This document shows, in pieces, positions 13,201 to 24,879 of a stretch of 64,000 nucleotides of DNA. The notes under the pieces were generated by a model. That model did no database searches and was not told the DNA's origin. It saw only the letters and a program-made list of their open reading frames with translations. Origin of the DNA: Theristus sp. LFF4_11 (taxonomy: Eukaryota; Nematoda; Chromadorea; Monhysterida; Xyalidae); contig JASANC010001576.1 of the NCBI GenBank assembly GCA_030248135.1, forward strand, positions 47,455-111,454, written 5' to 3'. Within the stretch, counting starts at the first letter, position 1. Every line of letters starts with the position of its first letter. The position numbers were made by a program, and so were the translations under genes.

Positions 13201-14453
13201 ATGTGTACTTCACAGTTTTGTTTCATTTTCAAAGTGATAACGTGGTTGATAACTCTTGATTCTTCCAAACTACTGTACCCGAAAAAAGTTAAATTTCAGA
13301 ACTTTTATTCCGGTTCAGCGTTTCATGCACAACAACTCTCTGTTTTATAGTTTTAAACATCGTTTAGTGAATCCCTGACATTATTCGGCTAGATGTAATT
13401 TTTGACACTAACTTTCAAACAACACGACTTACCCACAACACTGGTTTCACGTGTGTTCCAATTGCTGTGATCTATTGGGAAAGATTGGTAGGATATATTA
13501 AATGTTTTTGACAGTTCGGCTTTTGTGGCTAGAATTTCATCGCTGTCCCCTTTACGCACCGCATAGGATTTGACAATTATTTGGCAAAGTTTTCACGAAG
13601 TTTTGAGTTTTTATGGCAAAAAACTTTTTCATGGATTTATGTCCAGTTTCTGTTACCATAATTTATAGTGTTGAAAGTGTCTCAACGCTGTTCAATGATT
13701 GGTGGGTTAGCGGTTATTCAAAAAAAGTGTGGCAAATATTTTTCCGCTGATTTTCAGTTTTTTTGTTCTGTTTGTGTCGCGGTTGTCTTTGTATTATGCT
13801 CTCACACAGTTTGTGCTGCTGCTTCTATTCGTTTTGTGCGTTTGTCGTGTGTGCGCGTTCATGTTTTTCTTTATTTCGTTTTGTTCTCTCGATTTTGTGT
13901 AAAATGTGTACAAAACAAAAAACATTGAATACTTTATATGATAATAATTATTATTATTATTTTATTTTCAGTTTTATTGTTTTGGACTTTACGGTCCACC
14001 ACGCACACAAAAATGATCGATGGTATTGCATCTCTCCGAATAAAAAAATCCGGAAAAATGTCTGCGGTTGTGGAAAAAACACTTTTCTTGTTTGCTTTCC
14101 TGTCGCGATTGGAAGCTCTCGCGTTTTACCTGAGGAACAATTGAATCATATGTACGTTTGAAGTCAAATGATCTTGCAGTTTTTCGCTGCCGATCAGCTA
14201 AAGTCCTAGTCTGAAGCTCAACGGTGATGTTGCACAGTTTACAAGCACACGCTACATTACAGCAGCGCCATTTGGCAGGGTGTCGTGTGTCTGGTCTTTG
14301 CCGGTGTGTTTGTTAATGACCGTGCAACGTTGCTGTGTGTTACAAATAAGAGAGTATACGGACTTCAGACCAGGAATTCACTATCAGGGGTAAAAAAGCA
14401 AAAGTCATCAGGAGAAAACAATCCACTCAGGCAAAACAAAATTTGAGAAAAAA
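10214..14453 (+). other. 3' UTR of CBP plus intergenic sequence, T-rich on + strand
   Basis: No exon with coding character seen. The + strand is strongly T/G-rich with many TTTTTTG runs for about 4 kb, as expected of a long U-rich 3' UTR and flank; AATAAA motifs occur (for example 12368-12373). Open frames here are Phe/Cys/Val-rich low-complexity translations without splice-linked partners. Confidence 0.5.
11971..12306 (+). repeat. Tandem duplication of about 160 bp (period about 175)
   Basis: 11971-12131 and 12147-12306 are near-identical direct copies (TGTTCTTCTGCTGTATTCG ... GGCGTTTCGCGGTTGG), separated by about 15 bp. Only a few substitutions separate them, so the duplication is fairly recent. 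Confidence 0.9.
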
Positions 14454-15047
14454 ATGTTTCCCGCTGGCGGAATGATGGGCCGCGGTGCGGACGAGCCAAC
14501 GAAGGAAGAGATGGAGGCTATAGCAAAGCGACTCGTCTTCAACAACATTGCCACGTTTCTCGTGTGTGTCGTTGCGATTGAAGTTGGTTAGTCGTTGCGA
14601 TCGAAATTATTGTATGGACCAGTGCTTTTGATCGAATACTCCGGAGGAGTTTTTTTGGTAACCCATTCACGTGTTCAGCGATTGGTGGCTGAAATCATAC
14701 TGCACAACATGAGCATTTATGCACTCCAGCATTTGAATCGGGCCTGTTGATTGGCTGCATCGAGTGCTGGTTGAACCAATCAGCCCAATACAAAAGTACC
14801 CATTCTGCTGATTGTCTTATGAGTTTCATTTCAACTGTCTTCAGATGAACATTGCCCGGTAAAATCTTGGCTGAAATCGGCGTAATTTTACCGCCAATGT
14901 TGTGTTATTGGGATTCATTTTTTTTGCCACCAGTGATTTTGTCGCCGAACATGTAAATGGGAGCGGGACCGTTTGACAGCAGTACAGGTTGATTGTTTTG
15001 TTTCGATTCTAGGATCTCGGCTGGCGCAAAATCTCGGATACGAATGA
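14454..15047 (+). CDS. Small single-pass membrane protein, possible TOM5 subunit of the mitochondrial import complex
   Basis: Two exons, 14454-14586 and 15013-15047 (donor GTTAGT, acceptor TTCTAG, phase 1), give 55 residues. The N-terminus is Gly/Met-rich, followed by an acidic-basic amphipathic stretch (PTKEEMEAIAKR) and a single hydrophobic segment (IATFLVCVVAIEVG), then a short polar tail. Length, one C-proximal membrane span and the spacing of EEM, FL and VA residues resemble TOM5, a small outer-membrane subunit beside the TOM40 pore; this is a weak match by eye. The unspliced frame stops right after the donor, giving 45 residues. Alternatives are another tiny mitochondrial or ER membrane protein. 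Confidence 0.5.
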
Positions 15048-16808
15048 TCCAATTATTCCAGCGGTTTTACCATCTGATTTTTTTCTCAAAATTGTTTTTT
15101 TTCTGAAATTTTGTTGCGATGAAAAAACTTTGACAGTGATCCCGGTATTGTATTATTTGTGGTCCGACGAACAGACATAAAGCGCAGTTTTTAAACTGGT
15201 GAAAGTTTGAGTGCATGCCAAACAATCGGTATTCGCAAGGCAAAATACCACTTCGGAGCCAAGGTTCTCAAATCAACCAAAGTTGTAGAAGTTCGTCTGC
15301 ATTTCATTCTGCTCACACTGTATCCGAGACGACCAATCAGTGTTCATCGCTATTCACAAGTAGCCAATCAGCTGTTTGTATATGAAGCAAAGTCAAGTAT
15401 CAATCAGGTATGTTTGTCTGCGTTTGAACAGTGAACAAACAGCACTCAGGAAATTGAGTCGTTTTGGACTTGACCTTGATAACAACAAGAAAAATTGGCG
15501 TTTGTGCGTGCGTGCGCTGTTGAGTTTGCTTGTATGGATCGATCGATTGTTTGGTTTTGGTGCTTTTTTTTGTTTTAACTATTAAAAAAAGCAAGAAGAA
15601 CAAGGAGAGTCGAACATGTAGTGCAGCCAGTGGCTGAATTAAAATAAAAGTTTGTTGTGCGCGCTGATTGGTCGTTGTAGTTTTAGTACAGCTCAGCCAG
15701 CCAATCAGTGTAGCGCATTTGAATTTGTGGAATGCAGAAAGGAACGAACCAAACCGAATATTGTTTTATTAAAAATTACACAAAAACATAAAACCAAACA
15801 AAACACCATGCATGTTCAGTGTCGTCGTGAGGGGTGGTAGGTAAGAGAGAAAAATGACAAAACTTGTTTTGAAACCGGCTGTCATGTAACGCATTCAGTG
15901 TGTTTTACGAGGGGGCAAAACAGTAAAGTGGAGGTTGACATGGGTTGGAATCACCAATAATGCTGCATAAACAACATGCGCTGCTGTGTTGAGTAGTTTG
16001 TGGATTGCAAGATAGTCCTAAGTCAATTGGAGAGTTAGGTTTGGTGGGTGATGATTTGGTAATTGATTTAATCTTTGGCATAAGCTGATGAATTTGAAGT
16101 GTTACATCATTGCGAAAATCTTCACACAATTCTTGTAGTATGTTGGTAATGACGACATCAGCTGACGGTAGTGTGATGATTTGCAACTTTTTTGCAGCAC
16201 TTAATCCTTTTCAAAAAATGTCTTCTGATGTCCTGCAGCATGATTTCAAGAGCGCATCACCGTCAGACGAAGCTGGTTTCTATGGTTTTTTTTGTGTACA
16301 CAGGAGACTGTTTTCAACTTGTGCATTTTGCATGCACGGGTTTACACAGTTCAATGGATGCTTTCATGCAAGACTTTTACGTTTTCAGACAGACACACAT
16401 GCATATTGTTTGATGTCCCTTGATTCGGAATTGTGCAAGCAGTCCGCCGACAAAAAAATATTGCGTGTTTTTTTACTACTGGCTGCACTTCCAGAATCGT
16501 AGATTGCACAAAATTAAATAATGCGTTTTGGCGCGCTGCAAATCTTTGTGCGTTTTATTTACTTATGAGCGCTCTAGTATTAGGCTTAACAGGTTTACTA
16601 GTTTATGCTCGAATTCGAACTTTTTTGATTTTTTTACTTTTTTTTACAAACTTTTTTATTTCGAACTGCCGATGTTCGATTCGCACTTTTTTGTACAGAG
16701 TTTCATTTGGAATCAGGAATACTAAGGTTAAATAAAAGGCGGTCCGTAATTCTGTTTTGGATGCGATTGAAAACGGATTAGAGCGGAAATTTGTGTCGTT
16801 TTTAAACG
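15048..16808. other. Intergenic stretch between the TOM5-like gene and CLOCK
   Basis: No convincing exon. Contains a cluster of CCAATCAG/CTGATTGG octamers (15333, 15363, 15664, 15702) and AATAAA motifs at 15643-15648 and 16731-16736. The CLOCK promoter and 5' UTR must lie in its right part; no TATA box stands out. Confidence 0.4.
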
Positions 16809-19800
16809 ATGCTAAGTGCGGAAATGTTCGCGGTTAGCGGCGAGTTGGCCACAGCCGCCGGCGTGCAGTCACTCGGTGGTACGGTCGATATGAACGAATC
16901 GAAACGGTGGGTGTTTGAATTTTTTTTGTACTTTGTGGAATGTTGTTGTTTTTGCTAGTTAACTAAGCGGGCATTCATGAACACGTATTTAGTGGCCGCG
17001 TAGCTATGTTTTAACACAGCTGCGCGTCACTGAAAACTGCTTCATGAATGCCGCTTAAGTTCTCCCACCGAGTGGTGATCATCCGTGTCATTGTCTCTCT
17101 GATTCGATTTCATTTCCCCGTGTTTTTATTTCCCCGTCCGGGGATTTAACCATGGTGCTAAATCCCCGTACGGGGAATGGACCATGGTGTTAATTCCCCG
17201 TAGCCGTTTTAAAAACTGCTTCATGAATGCCGCTTAAGTTCTCCCACCGAGTGGTGATCATCCGTGTCATTGTCTCTCTGATTCTGGCATTTCTTGGCAC
17301 CTTGTCTGTTAACGTAACGATGAAGCCACCTTTCACCTGTATAAATGTCCCAAATTCGTTTTTAAAATAACTAATCCACCAGCCACTAAACCGAACAAAG
17401 CGTTCCAATGAAGCAACTCTGAACAAGCTTTCTCCTTTATCAGAAAATCGCGCAACATCAGCGAGAAGAAACGCCGCGACGCGTTCAACAAACTGATCGC
17501 CGAACTGGCCGGACTGGTGTGCAAGGCCGATCGTAAGCTGGACAAGTCGAACGTGCTCTGTCAGACGATCGTCTACCTGCGAACGCAGCAACAGTGTACG
17601 CTTGGCTGAAAAATGCTCAAACGTTTTTAACCGACTGACTTATTTTCTGGTCTTCTGTGAATTCTCGCTAATGGTGCATTCATGAAGCAGTATTTAGTCA
17701 CGGCGTAGCTATGTTTTAACACAGCTACGCGTCATTAAATGCTAGTTCATGAATGCTGCTTAAGATTGCGTAGCCGCAAGTTTAGCGAAACTATCATTAG
17801 CAGCATCTAGGATTGTAGAATGAACGCTCTCTGATTGGTCGTTGTAGCATTAAGAGCAGGTAGTTGTTGCAGTGCATTTCTGAAATGCGTCATGGCTCGT
17901 GCGCCGAAATCGCTGCAGCTTTGAACTTCCGGACGGTAAAATAAAACTGTATGTTAGGAGAATTAAATTTTTTCACTCACTCACTCACTCACTCATTTGA
18001 ACAACTTCTTCAAATTTACCAAAGATTTTTTTAGTGCAAAAATGCTCCACACCCACAAGCGACCGTCAGCCGGTGTGCTCGGCCTCATCAACAGCCAATC
18101 ACCAGACCGTCTCCACCAATCACCACAGTGCCGGCTCGAATGCCACCACGGACACGAGTTTCCAGTCTCGCGAAGGTCGCGGTCAACCGAGCTGCTTGAC
18201 GAACGACGAATATCTTCGATTGAACCTGGACGCCATGAGCGCCGTCGTGTTCGTCGTCGGCTGCAACGGCCTGTGCATGTGGGCGAGCGACTCGCTGCGA
18301 GTGTATAATCAGGCGCTTAAGGTGGCTTTGCGGGAAACATTGGGATCATATTTTTGTGGTAAAAGAATCTGCAAAGTTTTTTTTCCACCTGTATTTGGGC
18401 ATTTTCCTTTCTTTTCTGGGCTAACTCGGAAAATGGCCGAGCGGTTCGCTCGATTAGTAGACTTCTGTGAAACCACTTGCGCAAGGGCGGCGTACGATTT
18501 TACGCATGAGTCAACCAGCCAGTCAGGTCGCTACTTTTTGGAACAAAACGGTACTGACGTTCCGTTTGGTGTCCAATGAAGTTGCAGCTAATTCGGTAGT
18601 TGTTACATGTGTTTTCTTGACTCATGACTTGACTTCTTGATTGAATCATTTCTGTCGACCAATTTCGAAGCCACCTCATGTCACCATAGCTTTCTGTTGT
18701 TTTTTACACTGACACAGGGTCCGATGAAGTACCAGCCGGTTGACTCCGTGTTCACGGCGGAGTCGGTCGAGCGAATTCAACGACTGATTTCGAATGAGGT
18801 ACTGCGCGCAGCTGGCAGCACCGCAAACAGCAATCTAGACATGGAAACACGTGTGTGCGGTGGTTTTCTTGGTTATTGATGGATTGGCCAGATTGATGGG
18901 ATTGATTCAGAATTACAGGGATCGTCACGCTGCTCTATTTATACTTCCGGTGTTTTATTGACTGAGTGATGCTGGTTGAGATTAGAATTGGTGAATTTCC
19001 AAGTAGCATCAAGAAGTTCTTTTTATCAGAGTAGAAGGCAGCTGTTTTCACCGATTTATCAAAATCAAACACCAGATTACTTACTCTGAAATGACACACC
19101 AAACCAAACCAAGCTTACTTACTAAGTGGTCTTATCTACCATATCAACTTTGTATTATTGATTGATGGCGTTCTGTACGCTTCTGTGGGTTAGCCTTGGC
19201 TAAAAACATCGTCTAAAAATGCCAACATCAACAACATCAACAACGATTATTCGCTGACTTTCAGTGCATTCGTTTGTGGTGCAACTACGATGTGCGAACG
19301 ACAATAGTAACATCGTGACGTCACCACCACCATCGAACATGCAGATGCAGCTGGTCGGAAAGTTCAGACGATTACGGTTTACTGGTTAGGCGTCTCTTGT
19401 GTTTTGGTGTCTCAAATCCATAGAAGTGTAAATCACAGGCAATCTGCTGATTGGCTTCTTTTGAATGTGGCTCACCGGATTGCTCGATGCCGCCAAAATC
19501 ACGAATAGAAAATGACCAGTGAAAAAACGCCACCAGTGATCCAGAATGAACAAATCTCACACGTTCACACAGTTCGACCGTATGCACGATCGAAATTTTT
19601 CCAGCATCCGAATCAGCACACCTTTAAACCACTCCAATTCTCAGACCACGACATCCGCCAAGCGAGTCGCCGTCTCACAGCGCCCTCGTTCGTCTCCGCC
19701 TCCAACGAGATGCTGTGTTTCGTCTGTGTCGCCCGTCCACAGCAACACACGATCGCACTCAAACAGGCACGACTGGTCGCAGCGCCGATTTTCGTGCCAG

Positions 19801-22800
19801 CCGACGGCGCCTCGCGAGCCGTCTGGTACGCGGACGATTCGCTGCGCTTCACGGGCGTCGTCAACGCGCAGCTGGTCGTGTTGGCCGCTGACGAACGGTG
19901 GGTGGGTGGGGGAAGGGGTCGTCTGAAGGCGGTGCACTTTGTTTCGTTGTGATGCAGCAAAGTGCTGCCTTGAAAACTGTGTTTTAACGCAGTAAAGTTG
20001 CACAGTTGACAAACGCACAGGCATACACACGCACACAAACGCTGACGCGCGCGCGCTGCTGTGATATCGTATGGCTGTTTAAGTTGATTGTTTGTGACTG
20101 TGGATTGTTGCTGTCATAACGGAGTGCACTGTTTTAAAACTGGTGTTTACGTTCTCGTAAATGATGAGGAAACGTGTGATTGGTGGCTGTTATAGGTGCT
20201 GCAGTGTGAGTTGTGTTTGAAAACTGTAATACAGGAAATGTTTCGTCGATTCATTGCATTGATTGATTGCAAGAGAACTTTGAGCAGCAAAATGTTGATT
20301 CAACCGTTTAAAACGGTAAAACGGTGATTATTATTATTCAGTGTCGATGGTATGCTCGGCTATTCTTCTGCCGATCTGACCGGTCGAAGTTTGTTCGAGC
20401 TGTGCGCAGCGGACGATTTGGATGGTTTAGCCGAGATGCATAATGCTTGTGAGTTCAGAAAAAGCACACACCACAGTGGTGCCGTTTCAAGGTGACCAGC
20501 TTATCTGTGAATCACCAATCAGCGCATCCATTCCAAAATGCAACCGATCATGTGTTTTGTGTATGGTCTCATGTGTTTCGTTAAGCGTGTTCAACCGAAT
20601 CTCCAATATCCAACTCTTCTCGACCAAATTGAACCAAGACTATTCTGAAATCCCAGACACTATCAGACTTGACGAGCTGAACTAAAAATGCTAAATGAAC
20701 GCGAACTGACCAATCTTTCAGTGTTGAACGGCCGAACCGAAGCGATCGTCAATCACAAACTTCGCACGAAATCCAATCGGTTGCTGGCCGTGCAGTGCCG
20801 CGTCGTCGCCAACGAGATCGGCAAACGGTTCACGTGCGACTTTTGTCACGCGACGTGAGTTTCGAAGCTGAATGTGATAGGTTTTTTTAAAATTTGGTTG
20901 GAAAATTGCCGTTTTTCTTGTTAACGATGGCTCACCCAGCCGAGACGTTGGGGCTAGACATTGTTTGTTTCATTGACAGATTTGGTTTTTTAAACTCCTT
21001 TTTTACAAGAGTGGTGAATTGAGTGGGTAATAAGAAATTTTCTTTGTATCGGTCACACTAAAGTTACGAGATAACAAACAGTCACAACCTTTTGTTTTAT
21101 TACACGCCAAGTGTTCACATGAATGACGGAACACGAATGTACAAGCTCTTTTAAATCAAAAATGTTTTTAATTTTAGAACGGTGAAATCACGGCCGGAGC
21201 CCGTGTATTCAGTGGTTGACACGTCATCATTGCAACGTACCATTTCGAGTGTTTCGTCTCATTCTTCGATTCGAGTGACCGAGTGTACACGTTTGTTGAA
21301 TTTTTAGGATTTTTTGCAGAAAATTGATTTTGATGTCATTGCAAGAAACGTTCAAAGAAAATATCTGGTTGATTAATTTGAATGCACCTTTATTAGCGTT
21401 AAAGACTTGATTGGCTGGATTTGAACTGGACGCGCTGAATGGTCACTTGTTGGAACTCTGCGCTATCGGGTTAGCACATTGTTTTGCCTATTAGTGTTCA
21501 ATCACATGAATTTGTATCGGTGGGTTTCACTGTGCTTTGGTCCGAAACAAAATTGGAACCGCAGGGTTTTCGAATTGGTGGGCGTTTGTGTGCAGCAAAG
21601 TTTTAAAAACATCCAGCAAACATCCAGTTTAAAAACAGCAAAGTATCCACCAAAAAAACAAACAAACTGCCATAACATTATTGTTCAGCAGAGCCGAGCA
21701 CTGCGATTGACAGCGACAAGGCCACGAGCGTTGCGTTGCACAGTCCGGCGTCGCCGTGCGAGTCCTCGACGTCGACGGTCGCCTCACCGGCGGCGGGCGC
21801 CGTCAGTCTGTTGGCATCATCGACAGACGGCCAAAACAAGCAGACGCAGTCCGCTCAGGTTGGTGGCGGTTCCGATTGTTGTATTTTTTGGTAGTTTTTT
21901 CGAAATTGGGAAACCCATTCTCAGATAGGCTACACACACGGTGCATTGAATCGTGCAACGAGTTTTTTTGTGGTTTCGTGTCACTTGAGTTCTGATTGGT
22001 TGTCAGTAGTCTGTTCTGTCGGTTATATTCTCAAAGAGACTGACATCCACCAAGATCAGGATAGGCTCAGCTCACTGACTGGTTCCTTCAGGACGGAGCG
22101 GGGCAAAGTGGTTTCTCACTTGTCATCGCGGGGTTTTGCCCGTGGTGGTCCGTTTACCAACACGCCAAACCACCAGTTAAGTTAGGAGGAGTTGGGAACC
22201 ATCGGGTGTGTCTGAAGTCTTTGGGGGAGCTACAAATTCAAGAAAAAATATTGCGACACTGAATGACTGCCGAACTTTCCAACAATTCCACAGGCCGCCC
22301 GTCGCAACACGAACGTCTGGATCGAGCACGCCCCATTGAGTCCGTTGCTGCGTGTGACAAGCACTGCCAGTGTCCCCACACAGGCTGCCAGCACAGTGTG
22401 CCCTGCGGCACCGTTGGCCGATAATCCCGTTAGTCCGTCGATGTTTTGGTTGACATTACGGGTGTTTTTTTGAAGTTTCGCTGCAGATTTCACTTTCAAC
22501 TGCAGGTTTCCAATCTGACACATCCACCGAAGCACAGATGTTGCACAGTCGCACACACCCATGCACAAATAATTACACCAGCGCTCGTTGCAGTTATGTG
22601 TGCGCAATGTGTACTTGTTTGTAACTATGCAACATTTACTGTACACTAATGGCTTGACCAGGACTTCACGAGTATTATAACTACAGTGACCCGCGGCACC
22701 GACAGCACTTTTTACACCCGGGCAATGTTGTGCAGTCACAATCAAACAAACACACAGGCAGCAGCGCGTGTGCAAGCGCATGCGACTGTGCGTCATTACT

Positions 22801-23697
22801 GCGTTATATCATGACCTTACCAACTTCAACTTCACCCAGGTGTCCACTTTGGCAACGCCAGCGCCGACAGCACTCTGCTCACCATCCTACCCGCTGATGA
22901 GTGTCTCCGACGTTCTGTTACGCGGTCTCTCGGAGCAGGACCGCCGGGTGGTCGCCAGCCAGCAGCAGTTGGTGCTCTCGTTGCAGCAGGAGATCGCGAG
23001 AACGCAGAAGGAACTCCAACAGCACCTGCTGGCGACGTCCGGCGCTGGCGCCGTGGTGGCTGTGCAGAATGTTGGTCCGGGTGGATGGGGTTGGGCGGAT
23101 TGTTGGGGCAGAACGGGACGAACAGCCGATGGCAATTTTTTTATCGGAGTTTCCTGCTTTTTTCGCGAAATAGGTAAATTGGAATGGCAATTGACAGTAA
23201 AGTCTTGCGGTGAAGACCATGCACTGTCGTGTCAACGCGTACTCTTCGATAAGTGTTGTGTAGTCACAAGCAAACAGTGGACAACAGCCGCTGCCGCGCG
23301 CACTGCGTCTGCTTGTTTGTGGCATTCCGCCAGAAATCCATGTGTGGAAAAACAGTGTACGGTGTTCCGGCAAGAACTTGTCTGTGTTATCAACGTCAAC
23401 GTCAAGAATGAAGGTCATGAGTTTCACAGCAAGTCCGTGCTAGAATCAAGGTATAGGAACTGCAATATTTGGATAAAACAACGAAGTCGCCGTCCACTGG
23501 TGATATTTGCGCAAAATTAAATCAAGTAGGGTGCTGTGTGAAACAATTTTGATTCAAAACGAAAGTAGTTCTTTTAACTCTTGTCACAGTTTACATTTTT
23601 GTTTCAGCGGGACCCCATAAACGCTGACGCGCCACACTCCAATTTTCCACTGAAATCCGAAACGGCCGTTTCGACAGGTGCGCCGGTTTTTCCATAG
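16809..23697 (+). CDS. CLOCK: CLOCK-type bHLH-PAS circadian transcription factor
   Basis: Exons: 16809-16906, 17444-17595, 18035-18321, 18718-18850, 19265-19384, 19645-19897, 20342-20448, 20722-20854, 21178-21290, 21689-21858, 22294-22428, 22840-23070, 23608-23697; 673 residues, every junction GT-AG and in phase. bHLH at about 33-83 (SRNISEKKRRDAFNKLIAEL ... RKLDKSNVL) has the SEKKRRD basic region typical of CLOCK/NPAS2 rather than ARNT/cycle. PAS-A starts near residue 136 (LTNDEYLRLNLDAMSAVV) and runs to about 300; PAS-B (GYSSADLTGRSLFELC, then CRVVANEIGKRFTC) about 300-430. A Ser/Thr/Ala-rich linker follows, then a Gln-rich coiled coil (QQQLVLSLQQEIARTQKELQ) near 597-628, matching the segment before the Q-rich tail of other CLOCKs. 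The protein is shorter than vertebrate CLOCK and lacks a long polyQ tail. It presumably dimerises with a BMAL/cycle partner on E-boxes. PAS-A is divergent, so NPAS2-like naming is equally possible. Confidence 0.88.
16964..17058. repeat. Short hairpin repeat (GCATTCATGAA family), copy 1, CLOCK intron 1
   Basis: Palindrome of about 90 bp with ends CTAAGCGGGCATTCATGAA and TTCATGAATGCCGCTTAAG and a centre with GTAGCTATGTTTTAACACAGC. Lies 57 bp after the donor of CLOCK exon 1. Confidence 0.85.
17033..17284 (+). repeat. 73-bp exact direct duplication around a CCCCGTACGGGG palindrome
   Basis: 17033-17105 and 17212-17284 are identical over 73 bp, starting with the right half of the hairpin repeat (AAAACTGCTTCATGAATGCC). 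Between them lies 106 bp with inverted CCCCGTCCGGGG / CCCCGTACGGGG motifs and repeated ACCATGGTG. All inside CLOCK intron 1. Confidence 0.9.
17674..17764. repeat. Short hairpin repeat, copy 2, CLOCK intron 2
   Basis: Same family: GTGCATTCATGAAGCAGTAT at the left end, GTTCATGAATGCTGCTTAAG at the right. About 78 bp after the exon 2 donor. Confidence 0.85.
17974..17994 (+). repeat. (CACT)n microsatellite
   Basis: Five perfect CACT units and a partial one, about 40 bp upstream of the acceptor of CLOCK exon 3. Confidence 0.9.
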
Positions 23698-23889
23698 TCG
23701 ATTCGTGAAGAAAGTGCTGGATGTTTTTTTCCATGTTTTTACCGGTGTTGTTATGCTTATTCTTGTCAAAAACAGATACATCTTCCTTGTCCTTGTCACC
23801 TGTTGTAGTTCAGTGGAAACATTCCCTAGTCATATTAGTGATTTCAATTCTGTTGTATATATGTTGCGCCGAAGATACGAGTGAAACTG

Positions 23890-23895
23890 AATAAA
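23890..23895 (+). promoter_or_regulatory. Candidate polyadenylation signal of CLOCK
   Basis: AATAAA 193 bp after the CLOCK stop codon and before TIMM8. Confidence 0.4.
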
Positions 23896-24181
23896 ATTGA
23901 AAAATCGACAATTGTGGCGCACTTCAATACATTTTTTTCACAACGTGACTTTTCCGTTGATTCGATATCTTTGACCATGATTAGATTAAAAAGACTGTTG
24001 AAAGCGTACAATTTGTTAATTGCTGCAAAAACTGGACAATCATAGCTGGATTGCTGTGAATTTGACATGCCGCAATGACTCAGTTTACTTTTTCAACACA
24101 ACCTTCAGACAATCAAGAGCGCTTTTTTTCCCTGGTAGAGGTGGTCAGTGGCTTGCTGCGCGCAATTCTAGTCCGTGCACC

Positions 24182-24879
24182 ATGGCCGATGGAAACGAGA
24201 AGGTCGATCCTCAATTGTTAGCCTACATTCAGGAGGAGCAGTCGCGACAGAAATTTCAGGGGCCTGTTTGAAAAAAAAGTGAGACTCAAACATTCAGTCG
24301 GTTTGCTTCGCTGACATTTTACTGTCTCTTCAGGGGAAATGAGATCAGAAATTGATTGATCGGTTCCAAAGTCCAAGTACAGCTTTTTTACGATTATTGG
24401 CTATTTGTTTTCTGCATGCTGATTGGTTAGTCGTACTTGCAGCAGACTGTCGTTATACTCCGAGTTTCAAATGCACCAATCACATTCGGATATTGAACTG
24501 CACGAACAAAACCGGGAGTTTCTTGAGAACTGTAAAAACTTGCGGTGTTCCCAACTGTTTTCTCAGTATACGCCCGAGTGCGAAAACTCAATTTCGAATA
24601 GTCACAGTCACTAAAATTAAATAAACCGCAAATCCTGCTCGAGCAAACCCAACTGAAGAATTGAGTTTTCATCAATTCGTTTTTCAAAACTGGCCCCCGC
24701 GCTGCTAGACGATGATTCATGAACTTAACGACACTTGCTGGGACATTTGCATGCCCGACCGGCCGCCGGCGAAACTGGACTCACGTCAACAGACCTGTCT
24801 GGACAACTGTGTCAATCGGTTCATCGACGCGTCTGCGTTCATCCTGCAGCGTCTCTCGCAGAATCTACAGCAGCAGTAG
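24182..24879 (+). CDS. TIMM8: TIMM8, small Tim chaperone of the mitochondrial intermembrane space
   Basis: Forms TIM8-TIM13 hexamers that carry hydrophobic carrier precursors across the intermembrane space. Exon 1 from the ATG at 24182 encodes about 26 residues (VDPQLLAYIQEEQSRQKFQ). Exon 2, 24709-24879, encodes 56 residues with the twin CX3C motifs CWDIC and CLDNC and the family stretch KLDSRQQ plus NRFIDASAFILQRL. Total 82-84 residues, normal for the family. Anomaly: family alignment puts the exon 1 border right after KFQ (24259), where the next bases are GGGGCC, not GT. The nearest GT (24266-24267) would insert Gly-Pro; read straight through, the frame stops shortly after. Identity is secure, this splice site is not. 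Confidence 0.88.

Noticed and set aside
13668..14161. Cys/Phe/Val-rich frames in the T-rich flank
   Set aside because: Low-complexity translation of T/G-rich DNA; no splice partner or homology.
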